From positions 34,931 through 67,432 of the forward strand of contig MEMN01000042.1 in NCBI GenBank assembly GCA_001767945.1: DNA of 32,502 bases, in the 5' to 3' direction. Source of the stretch: Alphaproteobacteria bacterium RIFCSPHIGHO2_12_FULL_66_14. GTDB lineage: Bacteria > Pseudomonadota > Alphaproteobacteria > Reyranellales > Reyranellaceae. The position numbers were made by a program, and so were the translations under genes. The notes beneath the pieces are model-generated. The model had not been told where the DNA came from, made no database searches, and saw only the letters and a list, made by a program, of their open reading frames with translations. Of this stretch, positions 8,943-16,995 are shown piece by piece. Numbering within the stretch: the stretch's first letter is position 1; each line of letters starts with the position of its first letter.

Positions 8943-10132
8943 CGCTTGGGTTCACCTGCGGTTCGGTCGATATTTTCGTCGCGCCGGCGCTTCGCCTCGG
9001 CTTCGACGGCATCGGCAAGGGCGGGGATGTGCGAGGCGATTTCGTAGAAGTCGCTGGCATAGAGAACCAGCAGCGTGGTCGGCCGCGTTGTCGCGACCGT
9101 GGCGCTGCGTGGTTGGCGCTCCAGCAATGCCATCTCGCCGAAGAACGCCCCTTCGCCGAGGTGCACCGTGCCGCCGGTGGGCAGGCGGACCTCGACCTCG
9201 CCGCTGGAGATGAAGAACATCGAGTCGCCGGGATCGCCACGCCGCACGATGATGATGCGGGAGGGATAGTAACGGGTCCGCAGCTTGCCCACGATCTCCG
9301 ACAATGTGACGACCCCGAGCGCGGCGAAGATCGGCACGCGCGCGACCTGCTCCCAAACTTTGAGGTATTCGCGACGCCGCTCTTCCTGGGCGAATCCGGT
9401 CGCCAGCACGCCCGTCATGATGGCGAGTACGGTGATGCCGCTGATCATCAGGATGGAGCCGACCATGCGTCCGCCGGCGGTGAGCGGCACCACGTCGCCG
9501 TAGCCGGTCGTGGTCAGGGTCACGACCGCCCACCACAGGGCGTTGGGCAGGCTGCCGAAGGCCTGGGGCTGGCGCTCGTACTCGAGCAGGTGCGCGGCGG
9601 TCGCGGCGATGACCAGCAGGATGAAGAACAGGATCAGGACGCTGGCGATCGGTGCGCGCTCGTTGGATACGACGCGGGCCAGCGTCCCAAGCGCGGGCGC
9701 GTGCAAGCCGAGTTTCAGGATCCAGAGAACACAGAAGATCGACGCAGCGTCCGAGCCGACGATCCGATAGCCGGCCAGCCATATGACAACCGGCATGGTC
9801 GCCAACAGGCCGATCAGACCGGGCAACGACATTGCCCAATGCAGCCGGGCCATGGCGGTCGAGGTGTCCCCGTAGCGTGGCGCTTCGGGAGCGGTCCACA
9901 GGCGCAGGACGTACTCGATGAAGAACAATATCGCGACGATCCAGATGGCGTAGCGCAGGGCGTTTCGCGTGTCGGCCGGCAGATCCCCGATCGACAGCAG
10001 GATCACGGCAAACAGGCCGATGCCGAGCACGATCAGGTGCAGCGCCCGCCATCGGCGCCCGGCGTCGCTGGGTTCGGTGAAATGCAGCAGCGCATGAATG
10101 CGCGCGCGGAGGCTGGAGCCCGTGGCCGTCAC
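8939..10132 (-). CDS. Cyclic-nucleotide-gated potassium channel, MlotiK1-like
   Basis: About 397 residues from GTG 10132. An in-frame TTG at 10168 would add 12 residues, and neither start has a clear ribosome binding site. The protein has six predicted membrane segments between about 28 and 250. There is a pore helix with W-W-A-V-V-T-L and the K+ selectivity filter T-T-G-Y-G-D at about 208-213. A cytoplasmic cyclic-nucleotide-binding domain follows (about 280-385) with G-E-G-A-F-F-G-E-M-A and R-Q-P-R-S-A-T-V, where the Arg binds the nucleotide phosphate. Length and order match MlotiK1 of Mesorhizobium. It should be an inner-membrane K+ channel opened by cAMP or a similar ligand. Its coupling to biosynthetic enzymes downstream is unusual. 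Confidence 0.9.
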   Translation of the reverse strand: MTATGSSLRARIHALLHFTEPSDAGRRWRALHLIVLGIGLFAVILLSIGDLPADTRNALRYAIWIVAILFFIEYVLRLWTAPEAPRYGDTSTAMARLHWAMSLPGLIGLLATMPVVIWLAGYRIVGSDAASIFCVLWILKLGLHAPALGTLARVVSNERAPIASVLILFFILLVIAATAAHLLEYERQPQAFGSLPNALWWAVVTLTTTGYGDVVPLTAGGRMVGSILMISGITVLAIMTGVLATGFAQEERRREYLKVWEQVARVPIFAALGVVTLSEIVGKLRTRYYPSRIIIVRRGDPGDSMFFISSGEVEVRLPTGGTVHLGEGAFFGEMALLERQPRSATVATTRPTTLLVLYASDFYEIASHIPALADAVEAEAKRRRDENIDRTAGEPKR

Positions 10133-10241
10133 GGAGCGACCATAGGCGCCCTGGCGTGCGAATTGCAACGCGAGGGAGGCCGGTTTACGGTCGCGCCCGC
10201 GTCATGGGACGGCGTTCCGGGAACAGGGGTTTGGAGCAGCG
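10133..10241. promoter_or_regulatory. Divergent spacer between the K+ channel and hyuA operons
   Basis: This short spacer separates two divergent units (about 73 bases if the channel starts at TTG 10168, about 109 if at GTG 10132). It must hold the promoters of both the four-gene minus-strand unit and the hyuA operon unless promoters lie inside genes. I see no convincing -35/-10 pair. A GGAG at 10233-10236, five bases before the GTG at 10242, is the likely ribosome binding site of hyuA. Confidence 0.4.
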
Positions 10242-12320
10242 GTGGTCAAGGATTTGCGCATTGCCGTCGACATCGGCGGCACGTTTACGGATGTGGTGTT
10301 GGAGGAAAGCGGGCGGCGGCTGACGCGCAAGCTGCTGACGACGCCGCAGCGGCCGGAAGAGGCGGTTCTCGAGGGCGTACGCCTCATTTTGCGCGATGCC
10401 GGAAGAAGCTTCGGCGACGTCGAGGTCTTTGTGCACGGCACGACACTGGCGACCAACGCTGTGATTGAACGCCGCGGCGCCCGCACGGCCTTGATCGCCA
10501 CGAACGGGTTTCGTGACGTTCTCGATATCGCCAACGAGAGCCGCTACGACCAGTACGACCTCACTATCGAGAAGCCGCGGCCATTGGTGCCGCGCGCGTT
10601 GCGCTTCACCGTCCCCGAACGCATGGACGTGCACGGCAAGGTGCGGCTGGCGCTCGATGAGGCCGCCGTGCGGGCGGTGGCGGCTGAGCTCGGCCGCCAG
10701 CGTATCGAGAGCGTGGCCATCGCGTTCATACACGCCTACGTCAACCCGGCCCATGAGCGGCGCACGCGCGAGATCCTCGCAGCCGAGCTGCCCCACCTCA
10801 GGGTGACGCTTTCCAGCGAGGTCTGCCCCGAGGTGCGGGAATACGAACGCACCTCGACGGCGGTGGCCAACGCCTACGTGCAGCCCCTCATGGATTCCTA
10901 TCTTGAACGGATGCAGGCGGCGCTTGCTGCCGAGAAGTTCACGGGCACGATCTACCTCGTCACTTCCGGCGGCGGCCTCACTGCCATCGAGACGGCGCGG
11001 CGCTTTCCCGTGCGCCTGATCGAATCGGGGCCCGCAGGCGGTGCGATTTTTGCGGCGCAGGTGGCGGCCCGCGCCGGCGAAAGGCGTGCGCTCAGCTACG
11101 ACATGGGGGGCACGACGGCGAAGATCTGCCTGATCGACGATTTCACGCCGCACACTGCGCGGCTGTTCGAGGTCGACCGGGCTGCCCGCTTCCTCAAGGG
11201 ATCGGGCCTGCCGGTACGTATCCCCGTGATCGAGATGGTCGAGATCGGGGCAGGCGGCGGCTCGATCGCGCGGCTGGACGCATTGAAGCGCGTGACAGTG
11301 GGGCCAGAGAGCGCCGGCGCCGAGCCGGGGCCTGCTTGCTATGGCCGCGGCGGCCTGCATCCGGCGGTTACCGACGCCAATGTCGTGCTGGGCACGATCG
11401 ACCCCAAGGATTTCGCCGGCGGTACGATCGCACTCGATCTCGACGCCGCCAAGGGCGCGCTCGAGCGCGACGTCGCCGCGGGCCTGGGGCTGTCGACCGA
11501 CATGGCAGCCTATGCCGTATACGAGATGGTCTCGGAGAACATGGCGAGCGCCGCCCGCGTCCACGCCGTCGAACGCGGTGCCGTGGTCAATCAGTACAAT
11601 CTGATCGCCTTCGGTGGCGGCGCGCCGCTGCATGCCGCACGGGTCGCCGAGAAGATCGGAGTGCAGCGCGTGATCGTACCGCCCAATGCCGGCGTCGGTT
11701 CGGCCGTTGGCTTCCTGGCGGCACCCGTATCCTTCGAGCTCGTGCGCAGCCGCTACATGCGGCTCGACACCTTCGACGCGGCCTCGGCCTCCGAGCTTCT
11801 CGCCGAGATGAGCGCCGAAGCGACCGCGCTGGTGGCACCGGGCGCCCGCGGCATGAAGACATTCGAGCGCCGTGTCGCCTTCATGCGTTACATTGGCCAA
11901 GGGCATGAAATCCTGGTCGTGCTGCCGCCGCGGCCGCTGGTTGCGAGCGACGCCGAGGCGTTGCGCGCGGCCTACGAGCGCGACTACGCCGCCTTGTTCG
12001 AGCGCCACATTCCCAATGCGGCCATCGAAATCCTGAGCTGGTCGGTCCAGGTCTCGACCGAGACCAGCCTGCCGGCGGTGCAGGGTGCCGCGCCGACCGT
12101 GCCGGCGGCGGTGCCGGTCGGCCGCCGTGCCGTGTTCGACGGCCGCAGCGGCCGGACCACCGATGTACCGGTCTATCGCCGCGATCGGCTGCCTTCCGGT
12201 AGTACATTTTCCGGACCGGCGATCGTGGCCGAGGACGAGACCTCGACCTATATTTCGGCCAGTTTTACCGCGCACATCGACGCCTCCGGCTGTATCGTCA
12301 TGAACCGGCGGGCCGGGTGA
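10242..12320 (+). CDS. hyuA: Hydantoinase/oxoprolinase alpha subunit
   Basis: A 692-residue protein of the HyuA/oxoprolinase A family. It starts at GTG 10242, five bases after GGAG. The N-terminal actin-like ATP-binding signature D-I-G-G-T-F-T-D is at 10-17. The H-G-T-T-L-A-T-N-A segment follows near residues 66-74, and the central metal/ATP region has S-G-P-A-G-G, Y-D-M-G-G-T-T-A and G-A-G-G-G-S-I-A. Together with HyuB it uses ATP to open cyclic amides such as N-methylhydantoin or 5-oxoproline; relatives carboxylate ketones. It is the first gene of an eight-gene + strand run, and the gap to hyuB is ten bases. Family membership is clear, but the substrate cannot be told from sequence. Confidence 0.93.
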   Translation: MVKDLRIAVDIGGTFTDVVLEESGRRLTRKLLTTPQRPEEAVLEGVRLILRDAGRSFGDVEVFVHGTTLATNAVIERRGARTALIATNGFRDVLDIANESRYDQYDLTIEKPRPLVPRALRFTVPERMDVHGKVRLALDEAAVRAVAAELGRQRIESVAIAFIHAYVNPAHERRTREILAAELPHLRVTLSSEVCPEVREYERTSTAVANAYVQPLMDSYLERMQAALAAEKFTGTIYLVTSGGGLTAIETARRFPVRLIESGPAGGAIFAAQVAARAGERRALSYDMGGTTAKICLIDDFTPHTARLFEVDRAARFLKGSGLPVRIPVIEMVEIGAGGGSIARLDALKRVTVGPESAGAEPGPACYGRGGLHPAVTDANVVLGTIDPKDFAGGTIALDLDAAKGALERDVAAGLGLSTDMAAYAVYEMVSENMASAARVHAVERGAVVNQYNLIAFGGGAPLHAARVAEKIGVQRVIVPPNAGVGSAVGFLAAPVSFELVRSRYMRLDTFDAASASELLAEMSAEATALVAPGARGMKTFERRVAFMRYIGQGHEILVVLPPRPLVASDAEALRAAYERDYAALFERHIPNAAIEILSWSVQVSTETSLPAVQGAAPTVPAAVPVGRRAVFDGRSGRTTDVPVYRRDRLPSGSTFSGPAIVAEDETSTYISASFTAHIDASGCIVMNRRAG

Positions 12321-12330
12321 GGAGAGGATC

Positions 12331-14004
12331 ATGAGCCAGTCCAACAGCGTCGGGCTGATCGATCTGCAGATCATGTGGAACCGCCTGATCGCGGTGGTCG
12401 AGGAGCAGGCGCAGACACTGATGCGCACCGCCTTCAGCCCGATCGTGCGCGAGGCGGGCGACCTCTCGGCCGGGATCTTCGACCTCCAGGGCCGCATGCT
12501 GGCCCAGGCCATCACCGGCACGCCAGGCCATGTGAATTCCATGGCCGAGTCGGTGAAGCATTTTCTGCGCTATTTCCCGGTCGACACCATGAAGCCCGGC
12601 GATGCCTACATCACCAACGATCCCTGGATGGGGACCGGCCACCTCAACGACTTCGTCATCACCACGCCCTGCTTCCGCAACGGCAAGCTGGTCGCGCTGT
12701 TCTCCTGCACCAGCCATCTCATGGATATCGGCGGCATCGGCTTCGGCCCGGACGCCACCGACGTGTTCATGGAGGGCCTCTACATCCCGATGCTGAAGCT
12801 GTTCGACCAGGGCAGGGTGAACGAGACCCTGATGGCGATGATCCGTGCCAACACCCGACAGCCGGTCGACACCGAGGGCGATGTTTACTCGCTCGCCGGC
12901 TGCAACGACGTCGGCGCCCGCCGGCTGGTCGAGATGATGGACGAGTTCGGCATCGACACGCTGGATCCGCTCGGCGACCATATCATCGCCCGTTCGCGAG
13001 AGGCGGTGCTTGCCGAGATCGCCAAGCTGCCCAAGGGCACATGGCACAACAGCATGACGGTGGACGGCTACGACGAGCCGGTGACGCTCAAGGCTGCGCT
13101 TACCGTCTCCGATACCGGCATCCACGTCGATTACACCGGCACCACCGGCGTCTCGAAACGCGGCATCAACGTGCCGCACGCCTACACCACGGCCTACACC
13201 GTGTTCGGGCTGGGTTGCGTGGTTGCCACTCACATTCCCAACAATGCGGGCTCACTCGAACCGCTCACCGTGTCGGCGCCCGCCGACGCCATCCTGAACG
13301 CACCCAAGCCCACCGCCGTCGCCTCGCGCCATGTCATTGGCCAGATGTTGCCGGATGTCGTCTTCGGGTGTCTACGCCAGATCATTCCCGATCGCGTACC
13401 GGCCGAAGGCACGTCGTGCCTGTGGAACATCAACGTGCGCGGTCACGTGAAAGGTGGCGAGGGCGGCAACTACGGCTTCGGTATGGCCATCACCTCGAAC
13501 GGCGGCACGGGCGCCCGGCCGGACAAGGATGGTCTCTCGGCAACCGCCTATCCCAGCGGCGTGCGGGGCACGCCGGTCGAGATCGCCGAGACTCAGACGC
13601 CGCTCATCTTCTGGCGCAAGGAATTCCGTCCCGATTCGGGTGGCGCCGGCCGCTCCCGTGGCGGCCTCGGCCAGATCATGGAGATCGAGAGCGGCATCGC
13701 CGAGCCGTTCGACCTGCTCGCGGCCTTCGACCGCATCGACTATCCGGCGCGCGGTCGCGACGGTGGCGGCGACGGCGAGGCGGGTTTCGTGGCGCTCAAG
13801 TCGGGCAAGACACTCAAGGGCAAAGGCTTCCAGCTCATCCCGCCGGGCGACCGCCTCATGGTCATGACACCGGGCGGCGGTGGCATCGGCGCGCCGGCGG
13901 AACGCGGCCGCGCCCAGGTGGCCAACGATCTCGCCGACGAACTCATCTCGTCGGAGACGGCGGAGAAGCTTTACGCGTACAAGCCGCCGCAGGCGGCCGA
14001 GTAG
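12331..14004 (+). CDS. hyuB: Hydantoinase/oxoprolinase beta subunit
   Basis: A 557-residue HyuB-family subunit with a strong ribosome binding site (GAGGAGAGG) ahead of ATG 12331. It carries the family's conserved N-terminal block (W-N-R-L, then F-S-P-I-V-R-E near 37-43). The metal-site region with D-P-W-M-G-T-G-H-L-N-D-F lies near 99-110, and a glycine-rich C-terminal end (G-G-G-G-I-G-A-P) matches relatives. It forms the catalytic complex with HyuA for ATP-dependent opening of a cyclic amide. It is followed after 35 bases by a TRAP binding protein, which suggests that the hydrolysed compound, or a precursor, is imported from outside the cell. Confidence 0.93.
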   Translation: MSQSNSVGLIDLQIMWNRLIAVVEEQAQTLMRTAFSPIVREAGDLSAGIFDLQGRMLAQAITGTPGHVNSMAESVKHFLRYFPVDTMKPGDAYITNDPWMGTGHLNDFVITTPCFRNGKLVALFSCTSHLMDIGGIGFGPDATDVFMEGLYIPMLKLFDQGRVNETLMAMIRANTRQPVDTEGDVYSLAGCNDVGARRLVEMMDEFGIDTLDPLGDHIIARSREAVLAEIAKLPKGTWHNSMTVDGYDEPVTLKAALTVSDTGIHVDYTGTTGVSKRGINVPHAYTTAYTVFGLGCVVATHIPNNAGSLEPLTVSAPADAILNAPKPTAVASRHVIGQMLPDVVFGCLRQIIPDRVPAEGTSCLWNINVRGHVKGGEGGNYGFGMAITSNGGTGARPDKDGLSATAYPSGVRGTPVEIAETQTPLIFWRKEFRPDSGGAGRSRGGLGQIMEIESGIAEPFDLLAAFDRIDYPARGRDGGGDGEAGFVALKSGKTLKGKGFQLIPPGDRLMVMTPGGGGIGAPAERGRAQVANDLADELISSETAEKLYAYKPPQAAE

Positions 14005-14039
14005 GTTGGGTAGAAATCAACGAGCAAATGGGGGCTTCG

Positions 14040-15053
14040 ATGAAACTGGGACGCAGGACGGCCTTGAAGGCAGGCGTGGGAACGGGTGCGGCGATGATGA
14101 TCGGTGCGCCATCGATGGTGGGTGCGCAGACGCCCGTCAAACTGCCGTTGTCGACGGTGTGGCCGGACGGCAACTTCCATACCGTCAACGCCAAGAAGTT
14201 CGCCGTGGAGGCGAAGAAGGCGACGGGCGGCGCCGTCGATATCGAGGTCAAGTCGGGCGGCCAGCTCGGCTTCAAGGGACCTGAACAGCTCCGTGCGGTG
14301 CGCGACGGCCTGGTGCCGATGGCCGACATCCTCAACATCCAGCAGATCGGCGACGAGCCGATCATGGGCATCGAGGGAATCCCCTTCCTGTGCAGCTCTG
14401 CCGACGACCTCAAGGTCCTGCACAAATATCTCCGGCCCATGTACGAGAAGGTCGCGTTGAAGAACAACCAGACCATCCTCTACATGGTGCCGTGGCCCAC
14501 GCAGTACCTTCACCTCAAGGTTAAGGCCGAGTCGGTCGATGCGCTCAAGGGCATCAAGATCCGTGTGCCCGACAAGAACGCGCAGGAAATGTGCAGTGCG
14601 ATCGGCATGGCGCCGGCGCTGATCCCGTGGGGCGAGACCATCGCCGCCCTGTCGTCCGGTGCGGTCGCCGGCGTGTCGACCTCGGCGGTGTCGGGCGTCG
14701 ACGGCAAGTTCTGGGAGTTCCTGAAGTTCTTCCACGCCACCAACCACGCCTGGTCGTCGCAGATCGTCACGATCAACAACGACACCCTGAAGAAGATCTC
14801 GCCCGCCAATCAGAAGGCGATCATGGACTTGGCCAAGAAGATGGAACCCGACTTCTGGGCGTCGTCGCTGCAGGCCGACAAGGACAGCGGCAAGAGGCTG
14901 ACCGAAGGCGGCATGCAGCTCGTGCCGGTCCCGGCGGCGATGATGGCCGAACTGCAGAAGCGCACCAAGCCGATGATCGCCGAGTACTACAAGCGGGTCC
15001 CGGCGGCCGAGGCGCCCATCAAAGCCTATCTCGCCGAAATGAAGCGCGCGTGA
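14040..15053 (+). CDS. dctP: TRAP transporter substrate-binding protein
   Basis: About 337 residues. ATG 14040 was chosen because a GGGGG lies five bases upstream and the protein then opens directly with a signal sequence; ATG 14028 in the same frame is possible. The N-terminus (L-G-R-R-T-A-L-K-A-G, hydrophobic run, A-Q) resembles a twin-arginine export signal with cleavage near residue 30. The mature part has the DctP-family layout, including the I-R-V-P-D-K-N segment that matches the carboxylate-binding Arg region and the G-E-T-I-A-A-L-S-S-G-A-V-A-G block. It would capture a solute, usually a carboxylate, in the periplasm and deliver it to DctQ/DctM. The stop overlaps the GTG of dctQ (GTGA). 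Confidence 0.92.
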   Translation: MKLGRRTALKAGVGTGAAMMIGAPSMVGAQTPVKLPLSTVWPDGNFHTVNAKKFAVEAKKATGGAVDIEVKSGGQLGFKGPEQLRAVRDGLVPMADILNIQQIGDEPIMGIEGIPFLCSSADDLKVLHKYLRPMYEKVALKNNQTILYMVPWPTQYLHLKVKAESVDALKGIKIRVPDKNAQEMCSAIGMAPALIPWGETIAALSSGAVAGVSTSAVSGVDGKFWEFLKFFHATNHAWSSQIVTINNDTLKKISPANQKAIMDLAKKMEPDFWASSLQADKDSGKRLTEGGMQLVPVPAAMMAELQKRTKPMIAEYYKRVPAAEAPIKAYLAEMKRA

Positions 15054-15634
15054 GCACGACGCCGGCGGGCCCGAACGCAGCGGCCACGGGGCTGCTGCGG
15101 ACGGTCCTCGATGGCATCGACAGACTTGGCCGGCTCGATGGCTGGTTGGGCGCCGCCTGTCTGTTCGCGCTTGCTTGTCTGATGTTGGCCGAGGTCGCCG
15201 TCCGGGCGCTTTCCGATATCTTCCCCTGGGTGCCGGCCGATATTCCGGTTGCCTGGGAGTATGGCTCGTATCTGATGGCCGGCGCTTTCACGTTCGGCGC
15301 CGCCATGACCCTGCGGGCTGGCGGCCATATCCGCGTCACCTTGGTACTGGCGCGCCTGTCGGCTGCTGCGCGTCGTTGGTTTGAAACCGTTCTGGCCGCA
15401 CTGGGTGTCGCCTTCACCGGGTTTCTCGCCTACGCCATGATCCGCTTTACGTGGCAGAGCTTCGACAGCGGCCGGACCTCGATCTCCAGCGACAGCCCGC
15501 TCTGGATTCCACAGGCTTTGGTGACGTTCGGCATCTGTCTGCTGCTCATGCAGTTCATTGCCCGACTGCTGCAGGCGTTGTTCGGCCTGCCGCTCGAGGA
15601 TCTCGGCATGCGCGCCGGCTCGAGCGCCGAATGA
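15050..15634 (+). CDS. dctQ: TRAP transporter small permease
   Basis: About 194 residues from GTG 15050, which overlaps the dctP stop by four bases. Four hydrophobic segments near 30-50, 67-85, 108-130 and 150-172 give the standard four-helix DctQ fold. The A-W-E-Y-G-S-Y segment and the G-G-H-I-R-V-T loop are family hallmarks. It forms the membrane complex with the large permease DctM encoded 26 bases downstream. Because dctM has an internal stop, this subunit may lack a functional partner unless another DctM serves it. Confidence 0.9.
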   Translation: MSTTPAGPNAAATGLLRTVLDGIDRLGRLDGWLGAACLFALACLMLAEVAVRALSDIFPWVPADIPVAWEYGSYLMAGAFTFGAAMTLRAGGHIRVTLVLARLSAAARRWFETVLAALGVAFTGFLAYAMIRFTWQSFDSGRTSISSDSPLWIPQALVTFGICLLLMQFIARLLQALFGLPLEDLGMRAGSSAE

Positions 15635-15660
15635 CTCCGACTTCGGCGCGCTAGGCTGCC

Positions 15661-16965
15661 ATGCTGATTGTCGTTCTCACCCTGTTCGTTGTGCTGTTCG
15701 CCTTCCTGGCGGGTGGCCTGTGGATCGGCTGGACGCTCGCCGCCACCGGCACGGTGTTGCTGGCGATCTTCCGCGACATACCGCTCGACAAGCTGCTGGC
15801 GCAGTACGCCTGGAACATCCTCACGACCCAGGAGCTGCTTGCGCTGCCGCTCTTCATCCTGATGGGCGAGATCCTGTTTCGGACCCGCCTGTCGCAGTCG
15901 CTGTTCCGCGGACTCGCCCCGTGGGCCGCGCTGCTGCCGGGGCGGCTGCTGCACGTCAACGTGATCGGCTGCACGATCTTCGCCGCCATTTCGGGCTCGT
16001 CGGCCGCGACGACCCAGGTGGTCGGCCGCATCTCGATTTCGGAGTTGACGAAGCGAGGTTACTCCCGGGACGTCGCCGTGGGTTCGTTGGCCGGGGCCGG
16101 CACGCTTGGCTTTCTCATTCCGCCGTCCAACATCATGATCATCTATGGCGTGTTGGGCGACGTCTCGATCGCCAAGCTGTTCACTGCGGGCTTCATCCCG
16201 GGGTTCCTGCTGGCAACGAGTTTCATGGTCTGGATCATGGTCCACACCGCGCTGCGCCCGGGATTGGTGCCGCCCGGCGAGCGCCGGATCAAGGTTGCGT
16301 CGGCGGCCGAGTACTTGGCTTCGCTGCGCGAGCTGGGGCCGGCCATTTTTCTCATCCTGTGCGTCCTGGGTTCGATCTACGGCGGTATCGCCACACCCTC
16401 CGAGGCGGCGGCCGTGGGTGTAATGGGCGCCTTCATCGTGTCCGGCCTGCAGCGCGAGCTCAATCCGACGGCGCTCCGCAACATCGCCATCGGGTCGGTG
16501 CAGACCTGTGCGATGATCGCGATGATCGTGCTGGGTGCGTCGATCCTGGGCAGCGCCACGGCGTTTCTCGGAATCCCCGCGGCCGTCGCCGAGTTCGTCG
16601 GCGGCCTGGGACTCTCGCCACTATTGCTGATCGCCGCGTTGATCGCCTTCTACCTGATACTCGGCTGCTTCCTCGACTGATTCAGCATGATCGTCATGAC
16701 CCTGCCTATCGTCATGCCGATCGTGAAGGTGGCGGGCTTCGATCCGCTTTGGTTCGGCATCTTCCTCGTGCTGGTCGTCGAGATGGCGCAGATCACCCCA
16801 CCGGTCGGCTTCAATCTTTTCGTCATTCAGGGATTGACCGAGGACGGGCTGGGCTACATTGCCCGCGTGACGATGCCGTACCTCCTGATCATGGTTACCT
16901 TCACGATGCTTCTGGCAGCCTTTCCCGACATTGCCCTCTGGCTTCCGCGCTACCTCAGCGGCTAG
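15661..16965 (+). pseudogene. dctM: TRAP transporter large permease, interrupted by an in-frame stop
   Basis: Read as one frame from ATG 15661 to TAG 16963-16965, this encodes a full-length 12-helix DctM of about 434 residues, the normal family size. Codon 340 is TGA, however (16678-16680). The first part ends in L-G-C-F-L-D; six bases later the same frame resumes with ATG 16687 and M-I-V-M-T-L-P-I-V-M-P, exactly the sequence that continues this motif in relatives. Those have glycine at the TGA position, so a single G-to-T change (GGA to TGA) explains it. Either the gene is inactivated, or the split product is made by restart at ATG 16687, or the base is a sequencing error. Upstream and downstream operon genes are intact. 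Confidence 0.85.
16678..16680 (+). other. In-frame TGA within dctM
   Basis: Context is G-A-C TGA T-T-C A-G-C A-T-G. Family alignments are known to have D-G-x-S-M here. The reading frame is unchanged on both sides, so this is a substitution, not an indel. Confidence 0.85.
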
Positions 16966-16995
16966 TCTGCCCTCAAGCGCCGAGGAGAGGGAACG

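Noticed and set aside
10185-12542. Minus-strand open frame of about 785 codons
   Set aside because: Antisense to hyuA, whose motifs and ribosome binding site are clear.
16678-16680. TGA as selenocysteine or as a reassigned tryptophan codon
   Set aside because: Relatives have glycine, not cysteine, at this place. Many other genes in the window end in TGA, so the code is standard. No selenocysteine hairpin was evident just downstream.
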